From positions 1 through 8,440 of the forward strand of contig LOES01000001.1 in the NCBI GenBank assembly GCA_001515955.1: a DNA stretch of 8,440 nucleotides, read 5' to 3'. Origin of the DNA: Clostridia bacterium BRH_c25. GTDB lineage: Bacteria; Bacillota_A; Clostridia; Lutisporales; Lutisporaceae. The stretch's first letter is position 1; the number at the start of each line of letters is the position of its first letter. The notes under the pieces were generated by a model. That model was not told the origin of the DNA, searched no databases, and saw only the letters and a list, made by a program, of their open reading frames with translations. Positions 1 to 5,408 of the stretch are shown here, one piece after another. A program made the translations under genes and the position numbers.

Positions 1-19
1 AAAAACAGGGGGTGATTGT

Positions 20-466
20 GTGATATTCGGCATAGGGACTGATATTATTGAAATTAAAAGGGTTAAGAAGGCAATATCCAGAAGCCCTAAATTTATTGAA
101 AGATTGTTTACCGAACAGGAGCTGGATTATTATAAGAAAAAGGACATGAAGGCACAGCATATTGCAGGGGGTTTTTCTGCAAAGGAAGCTGTGCTTAAGG
201 CCTTGGGAACGGGACTGAGAGGCTTTAGATGGAAGGACATCGAAATACTGAGAGGTTCAGTAGGAAAGCCCATAGTCAGGTTCGGTGGCAATGTCAAACA
301 GTTTATGGAGGATAACGGAATCGGGATCATCCATGTTACCATATCCCACTCAAGAGACTTCGCCACAGCAACGGCAGTGGCAGAGGTCTCGATAGAAAGG
401 GAGGGCATAGTCATTGAAGATTTGCTTTTCCAACCAGATGAAGAGAATAGACGAAATATCCATTAA
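20..466 (+). CDS. acpS: Holo-[acyl-carrier-protein] synthase (4'-phosphopantetheinyl transferase AcpS)
   Basis: AcpS transfers the 4'-phosphopantetheine arm from coenzyme A to the conserved serine of apo-ACP, activating ACP for fatty-acid synthesis in the cytoplasm. Seen: the N-terminal GIGTDIIEI motif with the Mg-binding Asp8, the FSAKEAVLKALGTG motif at residues 52-65 (Glu56, Lys60), and the SHSRDFATATAVAE strand at 109-122. These are the diagnostic family motifs in the right order. The start is GTG at 20-22, preceded by a strong AGGGGGTGA ribosome site at 7-15. The protein has 148 residues, about 20 more than a typical AcpS; the extra tail (about 127-148) is encoded largely where the gene overlaps the next one. 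It overlaps nnr by 53 bp, implying translational coupling. The promoter lies upstream of the window. Confidence 0.96.
   Translation: MIFGIGTDIIEIKRVKKAISRSPKFIERLFTEQELDYYKKKDMKAQHIAGGFSAKEAVLKALGTGLRGFRWKDIEILRGSVGKPIVRFGGNVKQFMEDNGIGIIHVTISHSRDFATATAVAEVSIEREGIVIEDLLFQPDEENRRNIH
399..405 (+). promoter_or_regulatory. Ribosome binding site that sets the TTG start of nnr
   Basis: A GGGAGGG run inside the acpS reading frame sits 8 nt before the TTG at 414. It supports the TTG start, which gives an N-terminus MKICFSNQMKRIDE that fits the family, rather than the internal ATG at codon 9. Confidence 0.7.
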
Positions 467-1961
467 TGAATATGGAATACCTGGCGTAGTGCTCATGGAA
501 AATGCAGGGCTGGCTGTAGTAGAAGAGCTTGAAAGGCTTAATATGCCTGTAAAATGTGCAGAGGTGATATGCGGCACCGGTAATAACGGCGGGGACGGCT
601 TTGTGATTGCGAGGCATCTGCACAACAGAGGCTGGAAGGTCAATGTTTGTGTGTGTGGAGAAGCCGGGAAAATAAAAGGAGATGCACTGACAAACCTTCA
701 AATAGCCAGGCATATAGGTATTTCCGTTAAATCAATTGAAGAGAATTCTGCAGGCTTTCCGGCAGGATTTATTAATGATGCCCCGCTTATAGTCGATGCT
801 TTGTTGGGGACGGGGTTTAGGGGCAGATTGAAAGACTTGTATAAGGATGCTGTTGACAGGATAAATAAAAGCAAAGCCTGGGTAGTATCGGTGGACATAC
901 CCTCCGGCTTGGATGCTGATACCGGTTTTTTCGTGGATGGCTGTGTAATGGCAGATTGTACCGTCACTTTTCAGATCCCTAAGGCAGGGCTGCTGATAAA
1001 TGACGGTCCTAAGGCATGCGGCAAACTGAAAATAAAGGATATCTCCATACCGAAGGCTGCCATTGACGCCATGGAACTGCATTTGAACCTGTTGGAAGAG
1101 GATATAATAAAGGGTATGCTGCCTCCCAGGGACTGCAACACCCATAAAGGAAGCTTCGGGAGTGTGCTGGTGGCGGCATGCTCCAGGGGAATGGAAGGCT
1201 CGGGAATAATGTCTTCCAGGGCAGCCCTAAGAAGCGGGGCGGGAATTGTAATTCTTGCACTGCCCGCCAGCCTTCAAAGGCTTATGTGTACCGGTGCTCT
1301 TGAAATAATGACAAAAGAGCTGGAAGATAAAGGGGCGGGTATTCTTGCTGAAGAGTGTATCCCACAGCTTCTGGAGACAGCAGAGAGGAGCAGCACTCTG
1401 CTTATCGGACCCGGTTTGACAGACAGTGGAAGCATAGGGGCAATAATGGCTGAGGTTATTAGGAACTGTACTATACCTATGGTTATAGATGCAGACGGAT
1501 TGAATGCAATTTCATCAAACCCCGGCATTCTCAAAAAAAGAAAGGGAGAAATAGTAATAACTCCCCATCCGGGTGAAATGGCAAGGCTTTGCGGATGCAG
1601 CAGCACTGATATTCAGAAGGACAGACTTGGTTACGCAAAGCGGTTTTCTGAAGAATTTGACGTAACTGTGGTTCTGAAGGGCTATAGGACAATAATCGCA
1701 CTGCCCGACGGGACTGCCTTTATAAACCCTACCGGCAATCCCGGGATGGCTACAGCAGGCTCGGGGGATGTACTGGCAGGTATAATAGCCGGTTTTGCCG
1801 CACAAAAATTGAAGTTGACTGATGCGGCACTGTGCGGTGTATACATACATGGTGCTGCAGGAGACTGTGCCGCGGGGAAAATTGGAGAATATGGACTTAC
1901 AGCAGGTGACATAATAGAAAATATTCCACATACAATAAAAACATATATGAGTGATTATTAA
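414..1961 (+). CDS. nnr: Bifunctional NAD(P)H-hydrate epimerase / ADP-dependent NAD(P)HX dehydratase
   Basis: This cytoplasmic repair enzyme rescues hydrated, inactive NADH and NADPH. The N-terminal half (about 1-220, YjeF_N type) epimerises R- and S-NAD(P)HX; the C-terminal half (about 230-515, ribokinase-like) dehydrates S-NAD(P)HX using ADP. Seen in the epimerase half: GTGNNGGDG at 54-62, VDALLGTGFRG at 127-137 and SVDIPSGLDADTG at 159-171. Seen in the dehydratase half: HKGSFGSVLV at 244-253, GPGL at 332-335, VIDADGLNA at 357-365, VITPHPGEM at 381-389, and the nucleotide/catalytic loop AGSGDVLAG at 448-456 with Asp452. At 515 residues it is full length. It begins with TTG and overlaps acpS by 53 bp. 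acpS and this gene are often neighbours in Firmicutes. No frameshift is seen. Confidence 0.95.
   Translation: MKICFSNQMKRIDEISINEYGIPGVVLMENAGLAVVEELERLNMPVKCAEVICGTGNNGGDGFVIARHLHNRGWKVNVCVCGEAGKIKGDALTNLQIARHIGISVKSIEENSAGFPAGFINDAPLIVDALLGTGFRGRLKDLYKDAVDRINKSKAWVVSVDIPSGLDADTGFFVDGCVMADCTVTFQIPKAGLLINDGPKACGKLKIKDISIPKAAIDAMELHLNLLEEDIIKGMLPPRDCNTHKGSFGSVLVAACSRGMEGSGIMSSRAALRSGAGIVILALPASLQRLMCTGALEIMTKELEDKGAGILAEECIPQLLETAERSSTLLIGPGLTDSGSIGAIMAEVIRNCTIPMVIDADGLNAISSNPGILKKRKGEIVITPHPGEMARLCGCSSTDIQKDRLGYAKRFSEEFDVTVVLKGYRTIIALPDGTAFINPTGNPGMATAGSGDVLAGIIAGFAAQKLKLTDAALCGVYIHGAAGDCAAGKIGEYGLTAGDIIENIPHTIKTYMSDY
1909..1936 (+). promoter_or_regulatory. Candidate sigma-E (sporulation, mother-cell) promoter
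   Basis: CATACAAT at 1929-1936 is a full match to the sigma-E -10 consensus CATACAmT as I remember it. ACATAAT at 1909-1915 resembles the -35 consensus (kmATATT) with a 13-nt spacer. It lies inside the 3' end of nnr, about 160 bp before the YdcC/GerS-like gene, whose relatives in B. subtilis and C. difficile are sigma-E controlled. A chance match inside coding sequence is possible. Confidence 0.35.
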
Positions 1962-1981
1962 CACCACTGCTTATTTGTCTT

Positions 1982-2008
1982 TCAAAGTGTTAAAAATCAC
2001 AACTTTGA
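1982..2008. repeat. Short inverted repeat (hairpin), 7-bp arms
   Basis: TCAAAGT at 1982-1988 pairs with ACTTTGA at 2002-2008 across a 13-nt loop, 20 bp after the nnr stop. No T-run follows, so it is not a normal intrinsic terminator. It is the first of three inverted repeats in this 137-bp gap. Confidence 0.45.
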
Positions 2009-2013
2009 TCCAG

Positions 2014-2052
2014 TGCCTCGCGTGCTCAAGAAGGGATATACCCTACGAGGCA
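2014..2052. repeat. Nested GC-rich inverted repeat
   Basis: TGCCTCG at 2014-2020 pairs exactly with CGAGGCA at 2046-2052, and inside it AGGG at 2032-2035 pairs with CCCT at 2041-2044. The stem is much more GC-rich than its surroundings. There is no following T-run. It could be an RNA leader element of the lipoprotein mRNA, an mRNA-stabilising stem, or part of a dispersed repeat. Confidence 0.5.
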
Positions 2053-2060
2053 GTATATAT

Positions 2061-2083
2061 GTAGGGGCGGCCAATGGCCGTCT
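2061..2083. repeat. REP/MITE-like GC-rich palindromic fragment
   Basis: The stretch starts GTAGGGGCGG and contains the perfect hairpin CGGCC-AAT-GGCCG at 2068-2080. From memory, short elements of the form GTAGGGGCG...CGCCCCTAC are dispersed in many Firmicute genomes; the right side here looks decayed. It ends 3 bp before the Shine-Dalgarno sequence of the next gene, so the stem could also affect ribosome access. A genome-wide search would decide this. Confidence 0.4.
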
Positions 2084-2098
2084 GTAGGAGGATGTATT

Positions 2099-2722
2099 GT
2101 GTATCGAAGAATTATATGTATACTGGTAATTGTATGTATGATACTCACCGGCTGCGGAGTTTTAAAGTCGAAAAAGAACGTTGAGGAAGTGGGCAGAAGG
2201 CTTTTAAAGCTTACGGACTACACTTGTGATGTTACAATGAGAGTCACAAACAACAGGAGCACAAACTTATATAAGCTGAAACACTTTTACAAGAGTCCCG
2301 ACAAGTACAGGGTGGAGGTTCTGGCACCGAAGGAGCTTGAAGGTCAGGTGACCATATATAGCGGAAGCAGCTCTTACATATATCATCCCAGGATAAACCA
2401 ATATCTTGCAACTGAGAACTTTTCGGGTTCGGTGGAGTACAATTCCTTTATAGGCTCCTTTATGAACCATATCGGTAAATCTGATGATATAAAAATAAGC
2501 AGCGAAAAAGAAGGGAACAAGGAGCTTATTGTTATGGAATTTGAAGTTCCGGAGCCCAACAGCTATATGAGTATTGAAAAGCTGTGGCTTGATCCGGAGG
2601 CAGCCGTGCCGTTAAAGGCAGTGATATACGGGAAGGATGGTAAAGCAAGTGTAGAAATATACTACAATAACTTTGTATACAATCCCGGTTTAAAGGACAG
2701 GGATTTTGAGATTATACAGTAG
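2099..2722 (+). CDS. LolA-like lipoprotein, YdcC/GerS-type sporulation protein
   Basis: Predicted membrane-anchored lipoprotein of 207 residues. Seen: a basic N-terminus, a hydrophobic segment at about 5-16, and a lipobox LTGC at 16-19 with Cys19 as the lipid-modified residue. The rest (about 28-206) is beta-strand-rich with patterns such as KSPDKYRVEVLAPKELEG (65-82) and EKLWLDPEAAVPLKAVIY (160-177), typical of the LolA-like outer-membrane-lipoprotein-sorting fold. Clostridia lack an outer membrane, so classical lipoprotein transfer is not its job. In B. subtilis ydcC sits between acpS and alr; in C. difficile gerS, next to alr2, acts with CwlD in cortex muramic-delta-lactam formation. Assignment here rests on fold and synteny, so the GerS role is inference. 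The start is GTG, 7 nt after AGGAGG at 2086-2091. alr follows after 31 bp. Confidence 0.8.
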   Translation: MYRRIICILVIVCMILTGCGVLKSKKNVEEVGRRLLKLTDYTCDVTMRVTNNRSTNLYKLKHFYKSPDKYRVEVLAPKELEGQVTIYSGSSSYIYHPRINQYLATENFSGSVEYNSFIGSFMNHIGKSDDIKISSEKEGNKELIVMEFEVPEPNSYMSIEKLWLDPEAAVPLKAVIYGKDGKASVEIYYNNFVYNPGLKDRDFEIIQ

Positions 2723-2753
2723 AATTCCATGAAATTACAGGAGATGAAAGAAA

Positions 2754-3938
2754 ATGTACGATTTGAAGAAAATCAGAGCTGCATGGGTGGAGGTAGACTT
2801 GGATGCACTTGCCCACAATATGAGGGAGGTCAGAAGGCTTGCACGGAAGGATGCCCTTGTAGCTGCCGTAATCAAAGCCGACGGTTATGGACATGGAGCA
2901 AAGAAAATAGCACAAACCCTTCTGGACAACGGTGCAAACAGATTTGCAATTGCTGTATTGGATGAAGGTATCGAGCTGCGGCAGGCAGGCTTTAAGGTGC
3001 CTATACTTGTCTTGGGCTTCACTGATAAGGAAAGAGCAGAGGAAATAATAAGAAACGACCTGGAGCAGGCGGTTTATTCCTGGGATCTGGCGGAAGAGCT
3101 TTCCAAGGAAGCTTCCAGGCAAGGCAAAACAGCAAAAATTCATATAAAGGTTGACACGGGAATGGGAAGAATAGGCTTGCAGCCGGACCTGGAATCGGTG
3201 CAGCTTATAAAAAAGATCAGCCGGCTTCCCAATATAGCCATTGAAGGCATATTTACGCATTTTGCAGCAGCTGACGCAGCAGACAAAGCATATACAGAGG
3301 GACAGTATGAAAAATTCAACTGGATATGTGGAGAGCTGGAGAAGGAAAATGTAAAAATAAATGTAAGACACTGCGGGAACAGTGCTACAATAATAGATTT
3401 GCCGGATATGCATCTGAATATGGTCAGAGCCGGTATCATGCTCTATGGTTTGAAGCCTTCTGAGGAAGTGCTGCTTGATAGACTGGAGCTAAAGCAGGTC
3501 ATGTCCTTGAAGGTAAGAATCAGCCATGTTAAGGATATAGAACCCGGCCAGAGTGTAAGCTACGGAAGAAGGTTCATCGCAGGGAAAAAGACCAGAATTG
3601 CTTCACTGCCTATAGGTTATGCGGACGGATATACAAGAATGCTTTCCGGGAAAGCAGAAGCTTTGGTAAAAGGTCAAAAAGTGCCTGTAGTTGGAAGAAT
3701 CTGCATGGATCAGTGTATGATTGATGTTACCGGCATAGCGGATGTAAAAACCGGTGATGAGGTAGTGCTTTTCGGAAAACAAGAGGGCAATTTCATCCAT
3801 ATTGATGAATTGGCCGATAAGCTAGGTACCATAAATTATGAAATAGTATGTATGATAAGCAAGAGAGTTCCAAGGGTTTATATCAGGGACGGCAAAATAG
3901 TTGATGTGCAAAATTATATTATAGGTAGTGCTTTTTAA
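2754..3938 (+). CDS. alr: Alanine racemase
   Basis: PLP-dependent enzyme that interconverts L- and D-alanine, supplying D-Ala for peptidoglycan; in spore formers, Alr enzymes can also remove L-alanine germinant. Seen: the PLP lysine motif AAVIKADGYGHGA with Lys41, the barrel motifs KVDTGMGRIG at 132-141 and THFAAAD at 168-174, the RAGIMLYGL stretch at 225-233, the second catalytic tyrosine Tyr270 in SVSYGRRF (267-274), and the C-terminal GYADGY (288-293) and GRICMDQ (314-320) signatures. At 394 residues it is full length. It is the only gene here with an unambiguous ATG start, 10 nt after AGGAG at 2739-2743. It follows the lipoprotein gene by 31 bp and is probably co-transcribed with it. No T-tract terminator is obvious after it. 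Confidence 0.97.
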   Translation: MYDLKKIRAAWVEVDLDALAHNMREVRRLARKDALVAAVIKADGYGHGAKKIAQTLLDNGANRFAIAVLDEGIELRQAGFKVPILVLGFTDKERAEEIIRNDLEQAVYSWDLAEELSKEASRQGKTAKIHIKVDTGMGRIGLQPDLESVQLIKKISRLPNIAIEGIFTHFAAADAADKAYTEGQYEKFNWICGELEKENVKINVRHCGNSATIIDLPDMHLNMVRAGIMLYGLKPSEEVLLDRLELKQVMSLKVRISHVKDIEPGQSVSYGRRFIAGKKTRIASLPIGYADGYTRMLSGKAEALVKGQKVPVVGRICMDQCMIDVTGIADVKTGDEVVLFGKQEGNFIHIDELADKLGTINYEIVCMISKRVPRVYIRDGKIVDVQNYIIGSAF

Positions 3939-4212
3939 CATAACAGATTTCCAGTCAATAAAAATATTAAAAATGCACTTCATTGACGTTGTGCCCACTG
4001 TCTGAATGAACTTCAACTGCAGGGCACATGATTAATTAGCTGTTGCCATATATTTCACGTAGGCACAATGTAAGAATTGGTATATAATATTGTATATGCG
4101 GTTAGTATAATCGTATATGGTACAAATGTGCATTTTTATATTGGACGCACGAAAGTGTTTATATTGTGTAAAGTGCAACATCAATAACAAGAATAGAAAC
4201 ATTTTGCATAAT

Positions 4213-4267
4213 TTGACATACTCTGCTCATACATATTATTGACAATACAGAATGCGGAAAGAACACT
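4213..4267 (+). promoter_or_regulatory. Candidate sigma-A promoter(s) of ndoAI-ndoA
   Basis: Two perfect TTGACA -35 boxes lie at 4213-4218 and 4239-4244. The first is followed after 15 nt by TATTAT (4234-4239), a good -10 with a short spacer. The second has only a weak -10 (AACACT, 4262-4267) at 17 nt. Either could serve the operon starting at 4386; the leader would be about 110-140 nt. Confidence 0.35.
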
Positions 4268-4346
4268 TATTCAAAGTTTTTCGCACTTCTGTAACCTTAA
4301 TGTGCATTGCGGGAAGAACATTCAATACTTGTAAAGCTTTTCTGCA
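4253..4346 (+). repeat. Two imperfect direct repeats, each able to form a hairpin
   Basis: Copy 1 (4253-4285) begins TGCGGAAAGAACA and ends TTTTTCGCA; copy 2 (4308-4346) begins TGCGGGAAGAACA and ends CTTTTCTGCA. In each copy the ends can pair over 9 bp, with G-T wobbles at different positions, so pairing is kept although bases differ. They lie between the promoter candidates and the ndoAI start and could be an RNA leader structure or operators. Confidence 0.45.
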
Positions 4347-4385
4347 ATTGTTTTAGGGTTTTCAAAGAACTTAGGAGGTGCTAGT

Positions 4386-4661
4386 GTGGCTGATTCGAGA
4401 AAGATTGCTGTTTGTATGCCGGATACACTTTTAAAAGAAATAGATGACATGGTATGTCACGAATGCATCAATAGAAGTGAATTTATCAGAAACGCCATGC
4501 GTTTTTATATAAGTGAGATAAAAAGAACCAGTGTATTGGAAAAAATGAAAAGTGGATATCTGGAGATGTCTGAGATAAACATTACACTAGCGGAGATAGG
4601 TCTTACTGCAGATAACGAGACAATAATGGGGTATGAAACAAGGCTTGCGGAGTGTGAATAA
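4386..4661 (+). CDS. ndoAI: Ribbon-helix-helix antitoxin NdoAI/EndoAI (MazE role)
   Basis: Cytoplasmic antitoxin that binds and neutralises the MazF-type RNase encoded next, and probably binds operator DNA. Seen: an N-terminal ribbon-helix-helix unit of MetJ/Arc/CopG type, with the beta strand RKIAVCMP (5-12), a first helix at about 13-26, and a second helix starting at the [14 protein letters not shown] motif (29-42). The C-terminal half (about 45-91) is charged, with the position and size of the toxin-binding tail known in B. subtilis EndoAI. At 91 residues the length is normal for the family. The start is GTG, 5 nt after AGGAGGTG at 4373-4380. The stop is at 4659-4661, 1 nt before the preferred toxin start. 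Synteny with alr matches B. subtilis and C. difficile. Confidence 0.93.
   Translation: MADSRKIAVCMPDTLLKEIDDMVCHECINRSEFIRNAMRFYISEIKRTSVLEKMKSGYLEMSEINITLAEIGLTADNETIMGYETRLAECE
4649..4652 (+). promoter_or_regulatory. Ribosome binding site that decides the ndoA start
   Basis: GGAG lies inside the end of ndoAI, 10 nt before GTG 4663, a workable spacing. It is too close (1 nt) to serve the in-frame GTG at 4654, and the in-frame ATG at 4633 has no well-placed site. This favours the start at 4663. Confidence 0.55.
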
Positions 4662-4662
4662 T

Positions 4663-5025
4663 GTGGTTGTAAAAAGAGGGGACATTTTCTATGGTGATTT
4701 GAGCCCGGTTATAGGATCGGAGCAGGGCGGAATAAGACCTGTGCTGGTCATACAGAATGATATAGGAAACAAATACAGTCCCACTGTTATTGTTGCTGCA
4801 ATAACCTCGCAGATAAATAAGGCAAAGCTGCCTACCCACGTAGAGCTGGCAGCTGACAGCTACGGCATAACAAAGGACTCTGTAATACTACTGGAGCAAA
4901 TAAGGACAATAGATAAGAAAAGGCTGAAGGAAAAAATAGGACATTTGTCCGATGAGCTTATGAAACAGGCGGATACCGCACTTCAGATAAGCTTCGGGCT
5001 AATCGAATATACTGCAGGTACATAA
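4663..5025 (+). CDS. ndoA: MazF-type endoribonuclease toxin NdoA/EndoA (PemK family)
   Basis: Sequence-specific mRNA interferase; the B. subtilis and C. difficile relatives cut single-stranded RNA at UACAU. Seen: [20 protein letters not shown] at the N-terminus, [13 protein letters not shown] at 21-33 and the VIVAAITSQ strand at 42-50. With the start at 4663, Arg25 and Thr48 fall exactly on the catalytic positions numbered in B. subtilis EndoA, and the length is 120 residues against 116 there. A longer in-frame version from ATG 4633 would overlap ndoAI by 29 bp and add ten residues with no family match; GTG 4654 is another option. All key residues are present, so the toxin looks active. It is coupled to the antitoxin gene (1-nt gap) and followed by a terminator. 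Its 3' end carries three UACAU motifs. Confidence 0.93.
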   Translation: MVVKRGDIFYGDLSPVIGSEQGGIRPVLVIQNDIGNKYSPTVIVAAITSQINKAKLPTHVELAADSYGITKDSVILLEQIRTIDKKRLKEKIGHLSDELMKQADTALQISFGLIEYTAGT

Positions 5026-5036
5026 TACATATACAT
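5019..5036 (+). promoter_or_regulatory. Cluster of three UACAU motifs at the ndoA stop codon
   Basis: TACAT occurs at 5019-5023 (running into the stop codon TAA 5023-5025), 5026-5030 and 5032-5036. I found no copy on this strand from 4371 to 5018, so the cluster is local. UACAU is the known cleavage site of Bacillus and Clostridium MazF. A role as self-cleavage sites on the toxin mRNA is inference. Confidence 0.5.
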
Positions 5037-5040
5037 ATAT

Positions 5041-5079
5041 AGGCTGGGATGCAATGCACCCCGGCTTTTTTAGTTTTTT
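5041..5079 (+). terminator. Intrinsic terminator of the ndoAI-ndoA operon
   Basis: A GC-rich stem from 5043 to 5065 (GCTGGG-A-TGC paired with GCA-C-CCCGGC, one mismatch and one G-T, loop of three) is followed directly by six Ts at 5066-5071 and another six at 5074-5079. It begins 15 bp after the toxin stop codon and separates the conserved block from the accessory gene. Confidence 0.88.
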
Positions 5080-5117
5080 GTTGAAGCATATTATGGTACC
5101 AAATAATATATACTCGA

Positions 5118-5136
5118 TATAATATGACATATTATA
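5118..5136. repeat. Perfect 19-bp palindrome, possible operator
   Basis: TATAATATG-A-CATATTATA has nine exactly paired bases on each side of one central base. It is AT-only apart from one pair, so some chance contribution is expected in this AT-rich stretch. It lies just upstream of the promoter candidate at 5173-5201, where a dimeric repressor or activator could bind. Confidence 0.45.
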
Positions 5137-5171
5137 GATATATTTAGCAAAATATAGCATAATTAAACAAT

Positions 5172-5201
5172 TTATACAATTATTGCGACAATTTGTATAA
5201 T
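5172..5201 (+). promoter_or_regulatory. Candidate sigma-A promoter embedded in an inverted repeat
   Basis: TATACA (5173-5178), 17 nt, then a perfect TATAAT -10 (5196-5201). The same bases form TTATACAA (5172-5179) and TTGTATAA (5193-5200), inverted around 13 nt, so a dimeric regulator bound there would cover both promoter boxes. Transcription would start near 5208 and read through the hairpin at 5254-5282. Confidence 0.4.
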
Positions 5202-5253
5202 GAAAAGATAAATGCTTACATTTTTTATGTAAAATAGTAATTACTAACTAACA

Positions 5254-5282
5254 AAAACAACTCTCAAGCGGGGTTGTTTTTT
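5254..5282 (+). terminator. Terminator-like leader hairpin, possible attenuator
   Basis: AAAACAACTC (5254-5263) pairs with GGGTTGTTTT (5271-5280) over ten positions with one G-T, loop of seven, ending in a run of six Ts (5277-5282). The arm TTGTTTT can instead pair with AAAACAA at 5283-5289. If the promoter at 5173-5201 is used, this sits in the 5' leader of the Fn3 gene and would stop transcription unless overridden. It may also simply terminate rightward read-through. Confidence 0.5.
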
Positions 5283-5352
5283 AAAACAATAGGGCGGAAG
5301 TACCGGAATACATAGTATATATGGAGGTATATTCAGAAGTATTGTGTCAGAG

Positions 5353-5381
5353 TTAAATAAGCTGATCGGTAAAGATATAGT
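5353..5381 (+). promoter_or_regulatory. Weak alternative promoter close to the Fn3 gene
   Basis: TTAAAT (5353-5358), a 17-nt spacer, then TATAGT (5376-5381). Transcription would start near 5388, giving a leader of about 20 nt downstream of the terminator-like hairpin. The -35 match is poor (three of six). Confidence 0.22.
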
Positions 5382-5400
5382 ACATAATTGAATAATGATT

Positions 5401-5406
5401 GGAGAG
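5401..5406 (+). promoter_or_regulatory. Ribosome binding site of the Fn3 gene; start choice unclear
   Basis: GGAGAG lies only 2 nt before ATG 5409 but 8 nt before the in-frame TTG at 5415. Spacing favours the TTG; codon type favours the ATG. The two products differ by two residues before the signal peptide. Confidence 0.55.
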
Positions 5407-5408
5407 TG

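Larger units (their letters stand above)
3939..4385. other. 447-bp AT-rich intergenic region with phased repeats upstream of the toxin-antitoxin operon
   Basis: No credible gene is seen. The region holds an inverted repeat GTGCCC/GGGCAC (3991-3996 and 4022-4027) without a T-run; a possible promoter TAGGCA-N17-TATAAT (4060-4088); GTATATG twice, 21 bp apart (4092, 4113); TTTATATTG twice, 23 bp apart (4135, 4158); AATGTGCATT twice (4125-4134, 4299-4308); two TTGACA boxes (4213, 4239); and two related hairpins (4253-4285, 4308-4346). The spacings of about two helical turns suggest protein binding on one DNA face. An unannotated small RNA cannot be excluded. Confidence 0.5.
5080..5408. other. AT-rich regulatory gap upstream of the large secreted-protein gene
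   Basis: No gene is supported; the longest small frame near 5320 has only eleven codons. The region contains TGGTACCA near 5094, a perfect 19-bp palindrome (5118-5136), an inverted repeat enclosing a promoter (5172-5200), a terminator-like hairpin (5254-5282) and a second weak promoter (5353-5381). I looked for the conserved core of cyclic-di-GMP riboswitches and did not find it. Confidence 0.5.

Noticed and set aside
2729..2965. 78-codon plus-strand frame overlapping the alr start
   Set aside because: It is out of frame with alr, has no good ribosome site and its product is Cys-rich without family features.
2712..3413. 233-codon minus-strand frame opposite alr
   Set aside because: The opposite strand is a full, motif-complete alanine racemase; the antisense product is Cys/Tyr-rich with no recognisable domain.
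3991..4027. Terminator after alr formed by GTGCCC/GGGCAC
   Set aside because: The stem is only six pairs with a loop of about 25 nt and no T-run follows, so it does not meet the usual pattern of an intrinsic terminator.
4633..4662. Longer ndoA start at ATG 4633
   Set aside because: It would add ten residues ([10 protein letters not shown]) with no match in the family and has no well-spaced ribosome site; GTG 4663 gives the expected MVVKRGD N-terminus and family numbering.
5208..5408. Cyclic-di-GMP riboswitch in the Fn3 leader
   Set aside because: The characteristic conserved core sequences and paired stems are not seen; only a simple terminator-like hairpin is present.
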